From the NCBI GenBank assembly GCA_017311185.1, contig JAESUZ010000420.1, positions 930,001 through 994,000 of the forward strand: a DNA stretch of 64,000 bases, written 5' to 3'. Below the pieces are notes generated by a model. That model searched no databases, was not told the DNA's origin, and was given only the letters and a program-made list of their open reading frames with translations. Numbering within the stretch: position 1 is the stretch's first letter; every line of letters starts with the position of its first letter. The translations under genes were made by a program, and so were the position numbers. Positions 32,715 to 43,917 of the stretch are shown piece by piece. Origin of the DNA: Proteles cristata cristata (taxonomy: Eukaryota > Chordata > Mammalia > Carnivora > Hyaenidae).

Positions 32715-33110
32715 GATTGGGGTCAGGTGGATTCAGGAAGACCTGAGAGATGGAAAAATTGGGTTCTGGCTTTTGCTCTGCCACGTTACTAGTTTCTGTT
32801 GGACCTCAGGTTACTTTGTTCCTTTCTTTCAAAAAATTTTTCTGTTTCTTAGATGAGACTGTATTGTCTCCCTTGGGTCCATTCTCTGAAATACTTTGGT
32901 CCGTGAACCGACTTCTGTGTTAGGGTTTTTGGAGGGAGGGATTAGGGTAGAAGCAGCATTTTTCGAAGCGTGTTTTTATGTCCTCTGTGAGCCAGAAGCC
33001 ACCGTGACTTCCTCGTGTGATCACCAAGCCTCAATTTCTTCATCTGTAGAATGGGCACAATATTACTTACTTCCAAGGGGTTATGCGACGATAAAATGAA
33101 GAGTTGGTGA
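32715..33110 (+). mobile_element. One or two MIR fragments
   Basis: CTCTGCCACGTTACTAGTTTC (about 32776) and TTTCTTCATCTGTAGAATGGGCAC (about 33037) are MIR core words. Confidence 0.6.
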
Positions 33111-33124
33111 TGTAGGAAATTTCG

Positions 33125-33220
33125 CTCTCCCCTTCTTTCTCTCTCGCTTTCTCTCTCTCTCCCTCTCCCCCTCCCCTTCCCCTGTGCCTTTCTTCCTTTT
33201 CCTGCGTTTCTTTTCTTATT
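33125..33220 (+). repeat. Pyrimidine-rich (CT)n low-complexity tract
   Basis: Mostly C and T with few interruptions. Confidence 0.85.
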
Positions 33221-33292
33221 TTTTCCTGACCCATCAGTACTAAAAGTCCTAAAGAGAAAGCTGTAATGCATTTTTCATTTGAATATAGCCTT

Positions 33293-33508
33293 TTATTTCA
33301 AGATTATGTCTGAATGAGGGATTTCAAACCCTGAAGCAGCTCTAAAGTAGTTCTCTAGCGGATAATCAAAACCGGATTCCAGAATTTGGTCTATTGTAAC
33401 TTGAGCTGAAGGAGAAGAGTCTGATTTCACGAAATATCCACCACCAGAATTCTTCACCAAGGGGTTGGGGTAAGAAAATGGGCCGGCACTCTGGGCTTCC
33501 GCTGACAT
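33293..33508 (-). CDS. Unassigned 71-codon ORF in unique intronic DNA
   Basis: The reverse-strand frame starts MSAEAQSAGPFSYPNPLVKN and ends SGFEIPHSDIILK. It is not in a recognised repeat and its composition is protein-like. AAATAAAAG follows at the stop. I do not recognise the family; it may be chance, a retrocopy piece or a conserved non-coding block. Confidence 0.12.
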   Translation of the reverse strand: MSAEAQSAGPFSYPNPLVKNSGGGYFVKSDSSPSAQVTIDQILESGFDYPLENYFRAASGFEIPHSDIILK

Positions 33509-33849
33509 TTTCTTGAAGCTACAGTAAGAATTGATACTGCTTGGCTGGGATAGCTACAGAGGCATTTAGAATGCCAAGGGCATGCTTGCCTTCAGTTTTT
33601 CTGCAGAACTGAAAGCAATGGAGAATGCAGGACTGTTCTAGAAGACCCCGCCAAACCCCCTGGCTTGAGAATTGGCTCCTTTCGCTGGTGGTCTCCAGCT
33701 GTCATGCCATGACTTATTTATTTTTATTGTTATTTTTGTAGATCACACCAGGACTTTTAAACTGAGTCAGGAGAGAGGCTTCCAGATTTTAGGTGAATGC
33801 GAGATGGCTGGGGAGGTACCTAGGAAGGTTTAAAGGTTTTGGTTTTGCA

Positions 33850-34040
33850 TAATGGATGATATCTCTGGAGCTGATTGAACCACCGCCCTGTTAAAGTAAT
33901 CTCTTGATTCCATTGGTTTCTGCGGTTTAACAAGCTCCTCATAACTGTCTGGGGAATTTCAGTCTGAAATTATAATTCACTAAGGGAGCCTTTCAGCCCA
34001 TCTTGCCATTAATTAAAAGCAGGTGGTTGAATTTTTTTTT
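33850..34040. promoter_or_regulatory. Second candidate conserved non-coding block in the intron
   Basis: Unique sequence containing AATTATAATTCAC and CATTAATTAAAAG, ending in an E-box-like CAGGTGG. It is repeat-free and lies just before the point where SINE density rises again. Its function is inferred only from composition and position. Confidence 0.25.
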
Positions 34041-34149
34041 TGTTTTAATACCCACCAGTTAGGATTGCCTCCCTTTAGAAATTTTTTTCAACCTTTATTT
34101 AAGAATGTACAAAGCATATTCATGGGGAAACCAAGCAACGTATGAATTA

Positions 34150-34320
34150 GACAATATTTTTTTGGTTGCAAGAGATAGAAATTGAACTTAAACTAAACTA
34201 AACTTAAACTTAAACAGAAGAGGAAATTTATTGGCTTATGTAATTAGGAAGTCCAGGGGAAAATGACTTCAGGAGAAGCTGGATCCAGGAGCTCAAATTA
34301 TCCCTGGGTCTCTGACTCTT
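34150..34320. mobile_element. Ancient DNA-transposon-like repeat, left piece
   Basis: GGTTGCAAGAGATAGAAATTG, GGAAATTTATTGGCTTATG and AAGCTGGATCCAGGAGCTC resemble a hAT-type mammalian repeat. It is interrupted at GGGTCTCTGACTCTT by a SINE and may continue between the SINEs to about 35,300. Confidence 0.35.
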
Positions 34321-34550
34321 TTTTTTTATTTTATTTTTTTTTAATGTTTTTATTTATTTCTAGGAGAGAGAGAGAGACAGCATGAGCAGGGGAGGGTCAG
34401 AGAGAGAGGGAGTCACAGACTGAAACAGGCTCCAGGCTCTGAGCTGGCAGTCAGCACAGAGCCCGACACGGGGCTCGAACCCACGAACCGAGATCATGAC
34501 CCAAGCGAAAGTCGGACGCTTCACCGACTAAGCCACCCAGGTGCCCCCTT
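34321..34550 (-). mobile_element. Felid CAN-SINE, young subfamily
   Basis: Duplication GGGTCTCTGACTCTT at 34306-34320 and 34551-34565. Confidence 0.96.
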
Positions 34551-34579
34551 GGGTCTCTGACTCTTTCCATTCTTTAGTT

Positions 34580-34808
34580 TTTAAATTAAAAAAAAATTTT
34601 TAATTGTTATTCATTTTCTGAGAGAGAGACAGAGAGACAGAGTGTGAGTGGGGGAGGGGCAGAAAGCGAGGGAGACACAGAGTCCTAAGCAGGCTCCAGG
34701 CTCCAAGCTGTCAGCACAGAGCCTGATATGGGGCTCCAACCCATGAAGTGTGAGATCACAAAGAGGTATGAGGTCAGATGCTCATCTGACTGAGCCACCC
34801 AGTTGGCC
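34580..34808 (-). mobile_element. Felid CAN-SINE
   Basis: CCATTCTTT flanks both sides (34567 and about 34811). Confidence 0.93.
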
Positions 34809-34820
34809 CTCCATTCTTTT

Positions 34821-35028
34821 TTTTTGTTTTGTTTTTTTTAAATGTGTATTTATTTTTTACAGAGAGAGAGAGAAAGTGCGCTGGGGAGGGACAGAAAGAA
34901 AGGGAGACAGAGGATTCAAGGTGGGCTCTCAGCACAGAGTCCTATGTGGGGCTTGAACTCTTGAAGCGTGAGATCATGACCTGAGCAGAAGTCACACTCC
35001 TAACGGACTCGGCCACCAGTGTGCCCCC
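34821..35028 (-). mobile_element. Felid CAN-SINE, diverged
   Basis: Third reverse copy of this cluster; the body is shortened. Confidence 0.92.
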
Positions 35029-35505
35029 TGTCTCATTCCATCCTTTGCCATGGTTTTCTCTACCTTGCTTCATTGTCATATGGGCCAGATCACCACATTT
35101 TCGACACGTAGATAAGCAGCAACCCCAGACAAACATATTTTATGCTTATCGATTCTTTTGGAAGTCCTGGTTCTTAGGAGCTTCCGTAAGAAATGCGGGA
35201 GTGGCCTTTGGCCTGGGTCGGGTCATGAGCCCACTCCTGAGGCGGTCATGGCGCAGGACTCAAATCAGGCCAGGGTGGTGTGGCTGCTCTTTCAGGTTGG
35301 GGCGCTGGTGGGAGCTGGGAGGCAGAGCTCGTCCATTGGTTAAACCGCAGAAGCCCTGGAGGGTAGTCACCCATCAGGACCAGGCATTAAGCGCTCTGTT
35401 GCTAGAAGTGGGGCCAGTTCAACCACATGCTTGTTAAACATACGAAGAATACAGTCTGGGACAGATGCATGGTCTGTCTGAGTATTTTAACTTAGAAAGA
35501 GGTAC
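35029..35505. other. Intronic sequence
   Basis: May include the right part of the old repeat seen at 34150. No exon recognised. Confidence 0.35.
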
Positions 35506-35675
35506 AGGGGCATCTGGGTGGCTCAGTCAGTTAGGCATCCAACTCTTGATTTCACCTCAGGTCATGATCTCACTATTTGTGAGTATGAGACCCATGTCAG
35601 GCTCTCCCTCTGTCTCTTTCTGCCCCTCCCCGGCTCTCTCTCTTTCAAAATAAATAAATAAGCTTTAAACATTTT
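35506..35675 (+). mobile_element. Felid CAN-SINE, internally deleted
   Basis: Lacks part of the CAGAGCCTGGAGCC segment. Its left flank AGAAAGAGGTAC recurs after the next SINE. Confidence 0.93.
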
Positions 35676-35681
35676 AAATAT

Positions 35682-35922
35682 GGGCACCTGGGTCGCTCAG
35701 TTGGTTAAGCGTCTGATTCCGGCTCAGGTCATGATCTCACAGTCCATGAGTTCGAGCCCCATGTGCTGACAGCTCAGAGCCTGGAGCCTGCTTCAGATTC
35801 TGTGTCTCCCTCTCTCTCTGCCCTTCCCCGCTCGCACTCTGTCTCACTCTTCCACACTCTGTCTCACTCTCTCTCAATAAAATAAAATAAAAACATAAAA
35901 AAAATTAAAAAATAAAAAAGAA
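35682..35922 (+). mobile_element. Felid CAN-SINE, second in tandem
   Basis: The CT body contains a duplicated CACTCTGTCTCACTCT unit. It shares the outer flank AGAAAGAGGTAC (about 35920-35931) with the previous copy. Confidence 0.93.
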
Positions 35923-36059
35923 AGAGGTACAAAGGGTTAGTCCGGGGAGGTCCAGTGCTCTTCTTATTTTATTCATTCGTTCACTATTTTAACATGTGCT
36001 GATTGTCAGCCACATGCTGAGGTCAAACATGAATCAGTCATGGCCAGTGATCTGAAAGA

Positions 36060-36765
36060 GCTTCTAGAACAGAAAAATGGACAAGTGAATGATTATATTC
36101 CAAGGTAAGAAAAGGTCCAGCCAAGTTGGATTTATTCCATGGATAGAAGGATGGTTTGGTCTTAGGCAGTCGAACGATGTCATCTACTCTGATCATAAGC
36201 AAATGAGAAAGACTGTGATTCACTTTATGGCTGCCAGAAATACAGCTGATAATATTAAATATTTATCCTTGATGTTTGGGACACCGGCTAGTAAAATAGG
36301 ATGGTCTGCAAAGGTCATCTTTAATGGTGGAACGCCAAAAACATTCCCATTAAATTCTGAACAAGGCCAGAATGCCCATGCTCATAATAGTCGCTATTAT
36401 TTACCTGTGTTCAGGAATTTGATAAGATAATGCACTTGGATGGGAAACAGAACGAGAAAGAGGGAGGTAGAATTATTACCACTTGGCCAGCAGTTTCATC
36501 TCTTAATGGAAAACCCAAGAATCCACCCATGAATCTATTAGGAACAATAATGGGATTCATTAAGGGGATCGGGAAGAAAATTACTATGCAAAATCTATAG
36601 TTTTCCTATATGCTACGCCAACCATTTTGAAAATGTAATGAGAGAAAATACTCTATTTATAGAAGCGACCAAAGAGAAGAAGTAACTAGGAATAAATTTA
36701 GCAAAAATTGCAAGGAACTTGTACAAACAAAATTTTAATACTTTACCAAGGAGGTGTCAGAGAAG
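36060..36765 (+). mobile_element. Old L1 ORF2 fragment, decayed
   Basis: Follows L1 reverse-transcriptase to thumb-region order (ATTTAATGGTGGAACGCCAAAAAC, then GTAACTAGGAATAAATTTAGC) with many stops. Confidence 0.65.
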
Positions 36766-36932
36766 AGAGGACTTCTTTCTCTAGGATGAGGTGTCTGTTT
36801 TCCTCCTTCTCTCCTGCCTCCATCGCCCCTCCCCTACCCCCTCCTACTCTCTCCCCTCCCCCTCTTCTTTCTTAATGGAATCCCAAAGATGGTCTTTGCT
36901 GTAGGGGATGTTCGTAAGAGCGATGTTGATAG

Positions 36933-37159
36933 GGGCGCCTGGGTGGCTTAGTCGGTTAAGTGTCCGACTTTCGCTAAGGTCATGATCTCGTGGTTCGTGG
37001 GTTCGAGCCCCGCGTTGGGCTCTGTGCTGACTGCCAGCTCAGAGCCTGGAGCCTGTTTCAGTCTGTGACTCCTCTCTCTCTGACCCTCCCCTGCTCACGC
37101 TGTCTCTCTCTCTCTCTCTCTCTCCTAGAAATAAATAAAAAAACATAAAAAAAAAAAAA
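36933..37159 (+). mobile_element. Felid CAN-SINE, young subfamily
   Basis: 17-bp duplication AAGAGCGATGTTGATAG at 36916-36932, with one mismatch in the copy at 37160-37176. Confidence 0.96.
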
Positions 37160-37569
37160 AAGAGCAATGTTGATAGACCAACCAGATCGAGGTGAAGCGT
37201 GTTTGAAAATCTGTTTGAAAGTCATCTGAAAGTATTGTTTCTATGAACATGGCCCAAATGCTGTATTTTGTATTTAGGTTTCCCTTACTTCCCACATTTT
37301 ATAAGACCAAAAGAGGGTGGTCTATAAGCGGAGTAACAATTCCTTGCTGGGGAGGGGCTGCTTTATACCCCAGATTCAAGGATGGTTGGACCGCGCCAAG
37401 GCGTGGGTTAACATTCGGATTAGTGTGAGTTAGTAAATGTAGATCCACGAAGCAAAACACAGGATCAGGGATTAGTAATGATTATTTTCAGTGGAAGAGG
37501 GAGGTGAGGATTTGGGCAGAAGGTGACAGTGGTGTCGTGGTCATGCACGCTCTGCCCCAAGCACTGGCT

Positions 37570-37710
37570 TGATTCATGCGGAAACTTGGGAACAGGGTCC
37601 TGGCATTACTTGTGTTTTCCAGGTGAGTGAACTAAAGCACAAAGAGGCCAAATGCCTGCCCCAGGATGTGGAGTTGAGCTTCAGACCCAAGGCTTTGGCC
37701 CCAAACAGAG
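37570..37710 (-). mobile_element. MIR or L2 fragment
   Basis: AGTGAACTAAAGCACAAAGAGGCC is the reverse MIR/L2 pattern. Confidence 0.5.
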
Positions 37711-37859
37711 AGCATCTCCTTTTACTTGTCCCAAAGCTCTTTTCCCCTGGAAGGGATGTCTTTCCAGCCGGATGGGAGTGAATCCTAATTGCACACCTTT
37801 CTCTGCTAGAAAGAGGTCCTTCCGTCCTGGGCCCTTGCTCGTTCATTCTTGAGAGACTT

Positions 37860-38076
37860 TTTTTTTTTTTTAAGTTTTATTTATTTATTTTGAGAGAGAG
37901 AGAGAGAGCGAGAGCATACACTAGCAGGGAAGGGGCAGAGAGAGAGAGAGATAGAGAATCCCAAGCAGGCTCCACACTGTCAGCTGGAAGTCCAACACGG
38001 GGCTCGAACTCACCAACTGTGAGATCATGACCTGAGCTGATACCAAGAGCTGGACTCTTAACGGACTGAGCCACCC
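37860..38076 (-). mobile_element. Felid CAN-SINE
   Basis: Full-length; head slightly truncated (GAGCCACCC then TTAAGGG). Confidence 0.93.
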
Positions 38077-38099
38077 TTAAGGGATTTTTTTTCCTGTTT

Positions 38100-38445
38100 C
38101 CTCCTTCTGGAATCCTCCGCCCCCAGACTTTAAACTACCTGTGTCTGCTCATCCTTCAGATGGTGGCTTAGATTCCACCTCCTCAAAAAAGGCATTTCCT
38201 AACTATCTAGTTTTTTTAAAAAACCTGTTTCTATGTCTGAGCTTGTCCGCTGCTTTATTTTCTTCGCGACATAAATTACTCTCCCAAATCACCCGAATTA
38301 CGCATTTCCCTCTTGCTGGAAGGCAAACTACAAAGGCCCAGGGGTCCTGTCCATTGTTTCCTCCAGATCAGCGTGTGGCACACAGTAGGTGCTCTATAGT
38401 GATTGCTGACTAAGCTATGATTTTGAATCAATGAACTAATGAATA
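38100..38445 (+). mobile_element. LINE-2 3' end
   Basis: TTAGATTCCACCTCCTCAAA, AAGGCAAACTACAAAGGCCC and GTGGCACACAGTAGGTGCTC are L2 3'-end words in order. Confidence 0.65.
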
Positions 38446-38856
38446 AAAGGAGCGCCTTCCGTGCGCTGAGTTTTTTCTTGCGAAACTTTAGGCTTCTGAA
38501 AAGAAATCACACATGTCTTGGGAACTCTGGCTAAGAATTGTTCTAGGCTCTTTCACAATACTATTTTTGCAAGCCTATTTTTGGGTGCAAGAAAGAAACC
38601 CACTCAACCCAGCTGTGTGGGCTAGACCGTCTCCCCAGAAGTTCCCTACAGCACACAACATTCCCTCCTCTGTGCCTCACAGCAGTCTCACCAAGCAGGT
38701 GCTTTCTAAACCCCCCCCCGCCCCCGGCGACACAGAAGGAGAGTCCAGCGTTCGGAAGGGCCAGGGACAGTGTCACGGTCACACAGGCAGGTGTCTTTTC
38801 ACTGTCACACGTGGCTTTTGGTCTCTGGCCTTTGGAAGTGTCACCGACATGTTTTA

Positions 38857-39102
38857 TTTTTATTTATTTTTTTTATTTATTAATTTTTTTTAAATATTTT
38901 TATTTATTTCTAGAAGAGAGAGAGAGAGACAGTGTGAGCAGGGGAGGGTCAGAGAGAGAGGGAGTCACAGACTGAAACAGGCTCCAGGCTCTGAGCTGGC
39001 AGTCAGCACAGAGCCCGACGCGGGGCTCGAACCCACGAACCGCGAGATCATGACCCAAGCGAAAGTCGGACGCTTAACCGACTAAGCCACCCAGGCGCCC
39101 CA
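38857..39102 (-). mobile_element. Felid CAN-SINE, young subfamily
   Basis: 14-bp duplication ACCGACATGTTTTA at 38843-38856 and 39103-39116. Confidence 0.96.
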
Positions 39103-39422
39103 ACCGACATGTTTTAGAAGAGTTTGGATTATGTCTGATGGACCGGTAGGTGCCAGGAATGATTCAGGTGATGTTTCTCCAAATGCATGGTCAGAACCAC
39201 GTAGTTTGCTTCTTCGTAATCAGTTACGCAGAGGCCCTGTGTTGAATGTGCTGCTTCCTGAAGGTAGGGACACCCTCCCATTTGCCTCCGGGTTAAGGCG
39301 CCACCAGGCTTTAGAAGTCTGGGTGTTCCTGGACTGAGGAAATTGGAGGCAGGCGACCTGAGTGCCCCTGCCCTAGGAGGCTCTGACTCTTTGAAGCCGT
39401 GTGAGGTTTTGAAAACAAAAGC

Positions 39423-39640
39423 TGAATCTGCAGTCAGACGTCTGGGACTTGAGGCTGTGTCTGCCCTGCTTTATGTGCGTGGACACCTAGTTCACCTCTG
39501 AGCCTTTGTTTTCCCATCTCTAAAATGGGAATCACAGCCTCTAAGAACGCCACGGTGATTTGGCAAGGAGAGGACAGTGATGATGTGCGGGGATCTGATC
39601 TGCGTGGACTGTACAAAACGCTAGCTGTTACTACTCTGTG
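39423..39640 (+). mobile_element. MIR
   Basis: GCAGTCAGACGTCTGGG, then TTTTCCCATCTCTAAAATGG, in MIR order. Confidence 0.75.
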
Positions 39641-39816
39641 CACGTTTTCATGAATCCCCCCGGGTAATTGTTTTTCTGCAATGTTGCACTCCAGGGAGCC
39701 CCCGAAATACAGGACACTCTTCTCATAAACTTAGACTAAGTTTAATTTATAGAAATGGTTGTGTGGCATGGATATACCAAACACTGGCTAGGGCGGACGG
39801 CATGGACATCCCAGGA

Positions 39817-40033
39817 GGGTGCCTGGGTGGCTCAGTCAGTTGAGCGTCCTACTTCGGCTCAGGAAATGATCTCATGGTCTGTGGGTTCGAGTCTCACGTC
39901 GGGCTCTGTGCTGACAGCTCAGAACCTGGAGCCTGCTTCAGATTCTGTGTCTCCATCTCTCTGCCCCTCCCCTGCTCATGCTCATTCTCTCTCTCTCTCT
40001 CTCACAGAAATAAATAAACATTAGGAAAAAAAA
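39817..40033 (+). mobile_element. Felid CAN-SINE
   Basis: Duplication ATCCCAGGA at 39808-39816 and 40034-40042. Confidence 0.95.
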
Positions 40034-40042
40034 ATCCCAGGA

Positions 40043-40675
40043 ATTCTTGGGGACCATCGCTCTGCATTACTTTCCTGACCATCCCCTTTGTATACCGAGA
40101 AACCGTAAAAACTTGCATTTAGGGCACATTTGCTTGTTAAGATGGCTCCACAGTTGGTGACCTTTGGAAACACCCAGAAGATTCCCTCTTCTGATGCACC
40201 CTGTCTGCCTTTCCCAGGCTGTGTCACCCTCCCACCCTCTGGCTGCCGGAGGCAGCTGCTTTCTGACCACCGGAAAGGTGGGATAAGTCCTCTTCCTAAT
40301 TTCTGGAACGTGTGAATATGCTAGATTGCGTGGCTGAGGGGACCCACGCTGCAGGTGGAGTTGTCCTTGCTCACAGCTAGCCCTGGTGTGGGGATCATCG
40401 GGTTCTCCGGATGGCCAGTATGATCACAAGGATCCTTTCAAGAGGAGCAGAGAGGCGGAGGGAGAGGACGGGGTTGGGGGAGGGGGGGGGACGAGGCTCC
40501 CAGCCCGCTGCTGCTGGCTTTGAAGCTAGAGGAAGGAGCCCTAAGCCAAGGAATTCAGACAGTTTCTAGAAGCAGGGGAAAAGGGGAGGAAATTGATTCT
40601 TCCTTAGAGCTTCGAGAAGCAAGGAGCCCTGTTGATTCTTTGATGTTAGCTCTGGGAGACCCACTTCTGACTTCC
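40043..40675. other. Intronic unique sequence
   Basis: No repeat or exon recognised. Confidence 0.4.
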
Positions 40676-40690
40676 GACTTCCAGAACTCT

Positions 40691-40890
40691 CTCTTTTTTT
40701 TTTTTAACATTTATTTATTTTTGAGAGGAAGGGAGGGGCAAAGAGAGAGGGAGACACAGAATCCGAAGCAGGCTCCAGGCTCTGATCTGTCAGCACAGAG
40801 CCCCAGGCGGGGCTCGAACCCATGAACCATGAGATCATGACCTGAGCCGAAGTCGGATGCTCAGCCCACTGAGCCACCCGGGCGCCCCCT
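40691..40890 (-). mobile_element. Felid CAN-SINE
   Basis: 15-bp duplication GACTTCCAGAACTCT at 40676-40690 and 40891-40905. Confidence 0.96.
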
Positions 40891-40905
40891 GACTTCCAGA
40901 ACTCT

Positions 40906-41487
40906 TAAGCCAGTTGGCCTTTTGTGGTCGTTTGTTACAGCAGTGGGACCCTCTCCTCGGACGTCTCTGATGGCCACCTTGTTTCTTTTCTTTCCTCGCA
41001 TTTTCTCCCTTTCTCGAATATCATCACCAAGCTTTGGGGCCTGCTAGGTCTCCTGCCAAACAGCCACATAGATGTAAGCACCCACAGGGTCCCTGAAGTA
41101 GTTAGGGTTAAAAACAGAAGTGTTGGAACGCAGAGACCTCAACACGCGGTGGCTTAAATACCATCGATAGTTTTTCTCCTGCATCACGAAAGGTGATACT
41201 CAACGTTTGTAGCGGTCAGTGCTGCCTGGTGACCGGTCCTGCAGAGGAAGCGCGCGCTGCGAACAGACGGTTCAGGTGTATGTACAGGCTGTATGTGTTT
41301 GCACAGCAGCTTCTGCGTGGACACGCCAGCCAGCCAGTGTAGACTGCCAGGACAGCCGTGCTTCCCAGGGTCATCCGGAGATGCGACTTCTGTTCTGTCT
41401 GTCCTGTCCCTCTAACCCTCTGTCCGTTGCCCGGGGAGCTGGTTAGAGAAGCAGACTCTGAGACCCCATCCCAAGCTTTCTGAAGCC
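40906..41487. other. Intronic unique sequence
   Basis: No repeat or exon recognised. Confidence 0.4.
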
Positions 41488-41500
41488 GAATGTGCATTTT

Positions 41501-41522
41501 TAAAAATGTTTTTTATTTATTT

Positions 41523-41557
<35 letters not shown>

Positions 41558-41726
41558 TGAGCAGGGGAGGGTCAGAGAGAGAGGGAGACACAGAATCCGA
41601 AGCAGGCTCAGGCTCCGAGCTAGCTGTCAGCACAGATCCCGACACGGGGCTCGAACCCACAAACCATGAGATCATGACCTGAGCTAAAGTCAGATGCTCA
41701 AAAAATTGAGCCATCCAGGCACCGCT
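41501..41726 (-). mobile_element. Felid CAN-SINE
   Basis: Duplication GAATGTGCATTTT at 41488-41500 and 41727-41739; expanded (GA)n in the body. Confidence 0.95.
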
Positions 41727-41794
41727 GAATGTGCATTTTGAGAATACACGTGGGTGATGATTATACGCAGGGGTTGAGAACAGGGCTTTGGAGC

Positions 41795-42005
41795 AGGGAT
41801 TTTCAACCTCAGCGCTGATGACACTGTGTGCTGGGACCGTTTTCACCGTGGGGACTGTATTGGGCATGTGTATGGTGTTTAGCAACCTCTCGGGGCCCTC
41901 CCCTCCCCAAGATGCCAGTAGTTATTCAATTTTAATAGCCACAAATGTCTCCAGACTTGCCCAGTGTCCCATGGCCAGAGTGCCTCTGATGGAGAGCCTC
42001 CCCCC
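41795..42005 (+). mobile_element. hAT-Charlie-type non-autonomous transposon
   Basis: GGATTTTCAACCTCAGCGCTG, TGGTGTTTAGCAACCTC and AAATGTCTCCAGACTTGCCC match a common MER-type hAT repeat. The exact name is not certain. Confidence 0.55.
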
Positions 42006-42490
42006 ACCCCCACCCGCTTCCAGGGTTTTCTCTCCCCCGCAATCAGAGTCACATCCCAGCCGGCGAGAGAGAGGAAGGAAGTCCAGGAAGGTGTTTCTTC
42101 TTGAGCAGACGGGGCAGAAGTGATACCGTAGCTTCCGCTTGCATTCTGGTGGTGAGAGTTTCGTTCCTGGGCCACATCCAGCTGCAAAGTAGTCTGGGGA
42201 CCATATTGGGTGTCTCTGTGCCCAAGGAGGAGAGAAGGGGTCTGGGGGACAAGTGGGCTGTCTGCTAAGGTAACTAACATAAGAATGCGATCTTCCTGCA
42301 TCTCTTTTCTCTTCTATCAAGGAGTAGATCTGGTTGGAAGGGGGAAATAAATTGGGTGTATATGTATATATATATATATATATACCTTAGTTGAGCTTCC
42401 AAACTATTTTAGGAGCCCACTGGATATTTTAGATGAACACATAAAATTTACCTGATTCTGTGAGACTGTATTTTTATATCAAGAGTTTGG
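42006..42490. other. Intronic sequence with a (TA)n run
   Basis: ATATATATATATATATATA at about 42364-42384; the remainder is unique. Confidence 0.5.
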
Positions 42491-42661
42491 GGGCACCTGG
42501 TGGCTCCATTGGTTCAGCTCAGGTCATGAACTCAGGGTTCGTGAGTTTGAGCCCCACATTGGGCTCTGTGCTGTGATAGTGCAGAGCCTGCTTGGGATTC
42601 TTCCTCTCTGTGTCCATCCCCTGCTCTCATTATCTCTCTCTCTCTCTCTCTCTCAAAAAAA
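42491..42661 (+). mobile_element. Felid CAN-SINE, internally deleted
   Basis: Lost part of the anticodon-side head. GAGTTTGG flanks both ends. Confidence 0.92.
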
Positions 42662-43034
42662 GGAGTTTGGTATCCTCTAAACTTCAATCATGAGCATTAC
42701 TCTTATAGGTTTTATTCCCCGTCTATTGATTTCTTTACTTAAAAAATAATAATTAAAAATAGTAATTAAAAGAGTATTTGGAAAGACTGTATCATTACTA
42801 TAAATGTGTTTGATGGGGTGGAGATATCAGTACATGTACACAGGTTTATCTATGTATATATGCATGTGTGTGCGTGTCTGTCTGCCTGTGTGTGCATGTA
42901 TCTATCCATGTCCCTGTTTATCTGGTACCGCCTGCTTTGCTACCACCCTCCCCCTCCCCGTGCTGTGGTAGGGACTTCTGCTCCTGTCCCCGCGGACACT
43001 CTGCCCCTCTCTAGCCTGCTCTCCACATAGTAAG

Positions 43035-43430
43035 TATAGTAAGTGATCCTTTTAGAACATAAACCAGATTGTATCACTCTCATACTTTTAAGTTCTAGTG
43101 GTTTCTTGGCAGCTTGGAAAGAAATTCCAAGTCCTGACCCTAATCCGCAGACCCAGCAGAGCCTGAGCCCTGTCCACCTTTTCAAACACAGGCATTTACC
43201 TCTTCTCTTTGCTCCTGTGTCTGAGCCACACTAGTCTCCCAAGAAGCAAAACATCGCCCTGCCTCAGGGCCTCTGCACTTGTGGCTCCCGCCACCTGTAT
43301 TGCTTTTCCTGAGATAATTGTGTGGCTTGTGTCCTTTCTTCATTTGAGCCCTCTGCTCGCCTGCCTCCTGGTCAGCATGGCTTTGTCCTTTACCACTTGG
43401 ACTCCTTTTACGCACACCTAGTGGAGGGAA
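43035..43430 (+). mobile_element. LINE-2 fragment
   Basis: CAGATTGTATCACTCTCATAC, GAGCCACACTAGTCTCCC and CCTCAGGGCCTCTGCACTTG are L2 words in order. Confidence 0.7.
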
Positions 43431-43917
43431 GATCTGGTTTTTCACCTGGTGCCACAAAATGACCTTGACATTGCTGGGGTCAATTTAAAAGACATTATGT
43501 CTCCACTCTCCCTGTAATTTAAGTACACTGCCACTAGGTGGTGATCATGTGACATGGGCTGAGTCCAGAGTAAGGCGTTTCTGGAGATGAGAGGTGTGAG
43601 TGGTTCCTTGCTCCTTCCGACCCGGGTTAACGCTGCATGTTTGCCCCAGTAAAATAAGAGGCTTTGTGAAAGTTCACGTTGAGTAAACAGTAAACAGACA
43701 CCCAAATAGATGTTTAGAGCGTGTTTAAAACCGACTTTGGTATAAACTCTGTCCTCTTAGCCAGTTCTTTGTGCTCAGATCCAGAGAGAATATTGCCAGG
43801 TGGCCCTTGTCTTTCCTTCTTAGTGCTCTTATGACTATTTGGATATGAACGAACCATGAACATAATCACGTTATCGTATGTGAACGTTGAGATGCTTAAT
43901 ATTAGAAAATATCTTTA

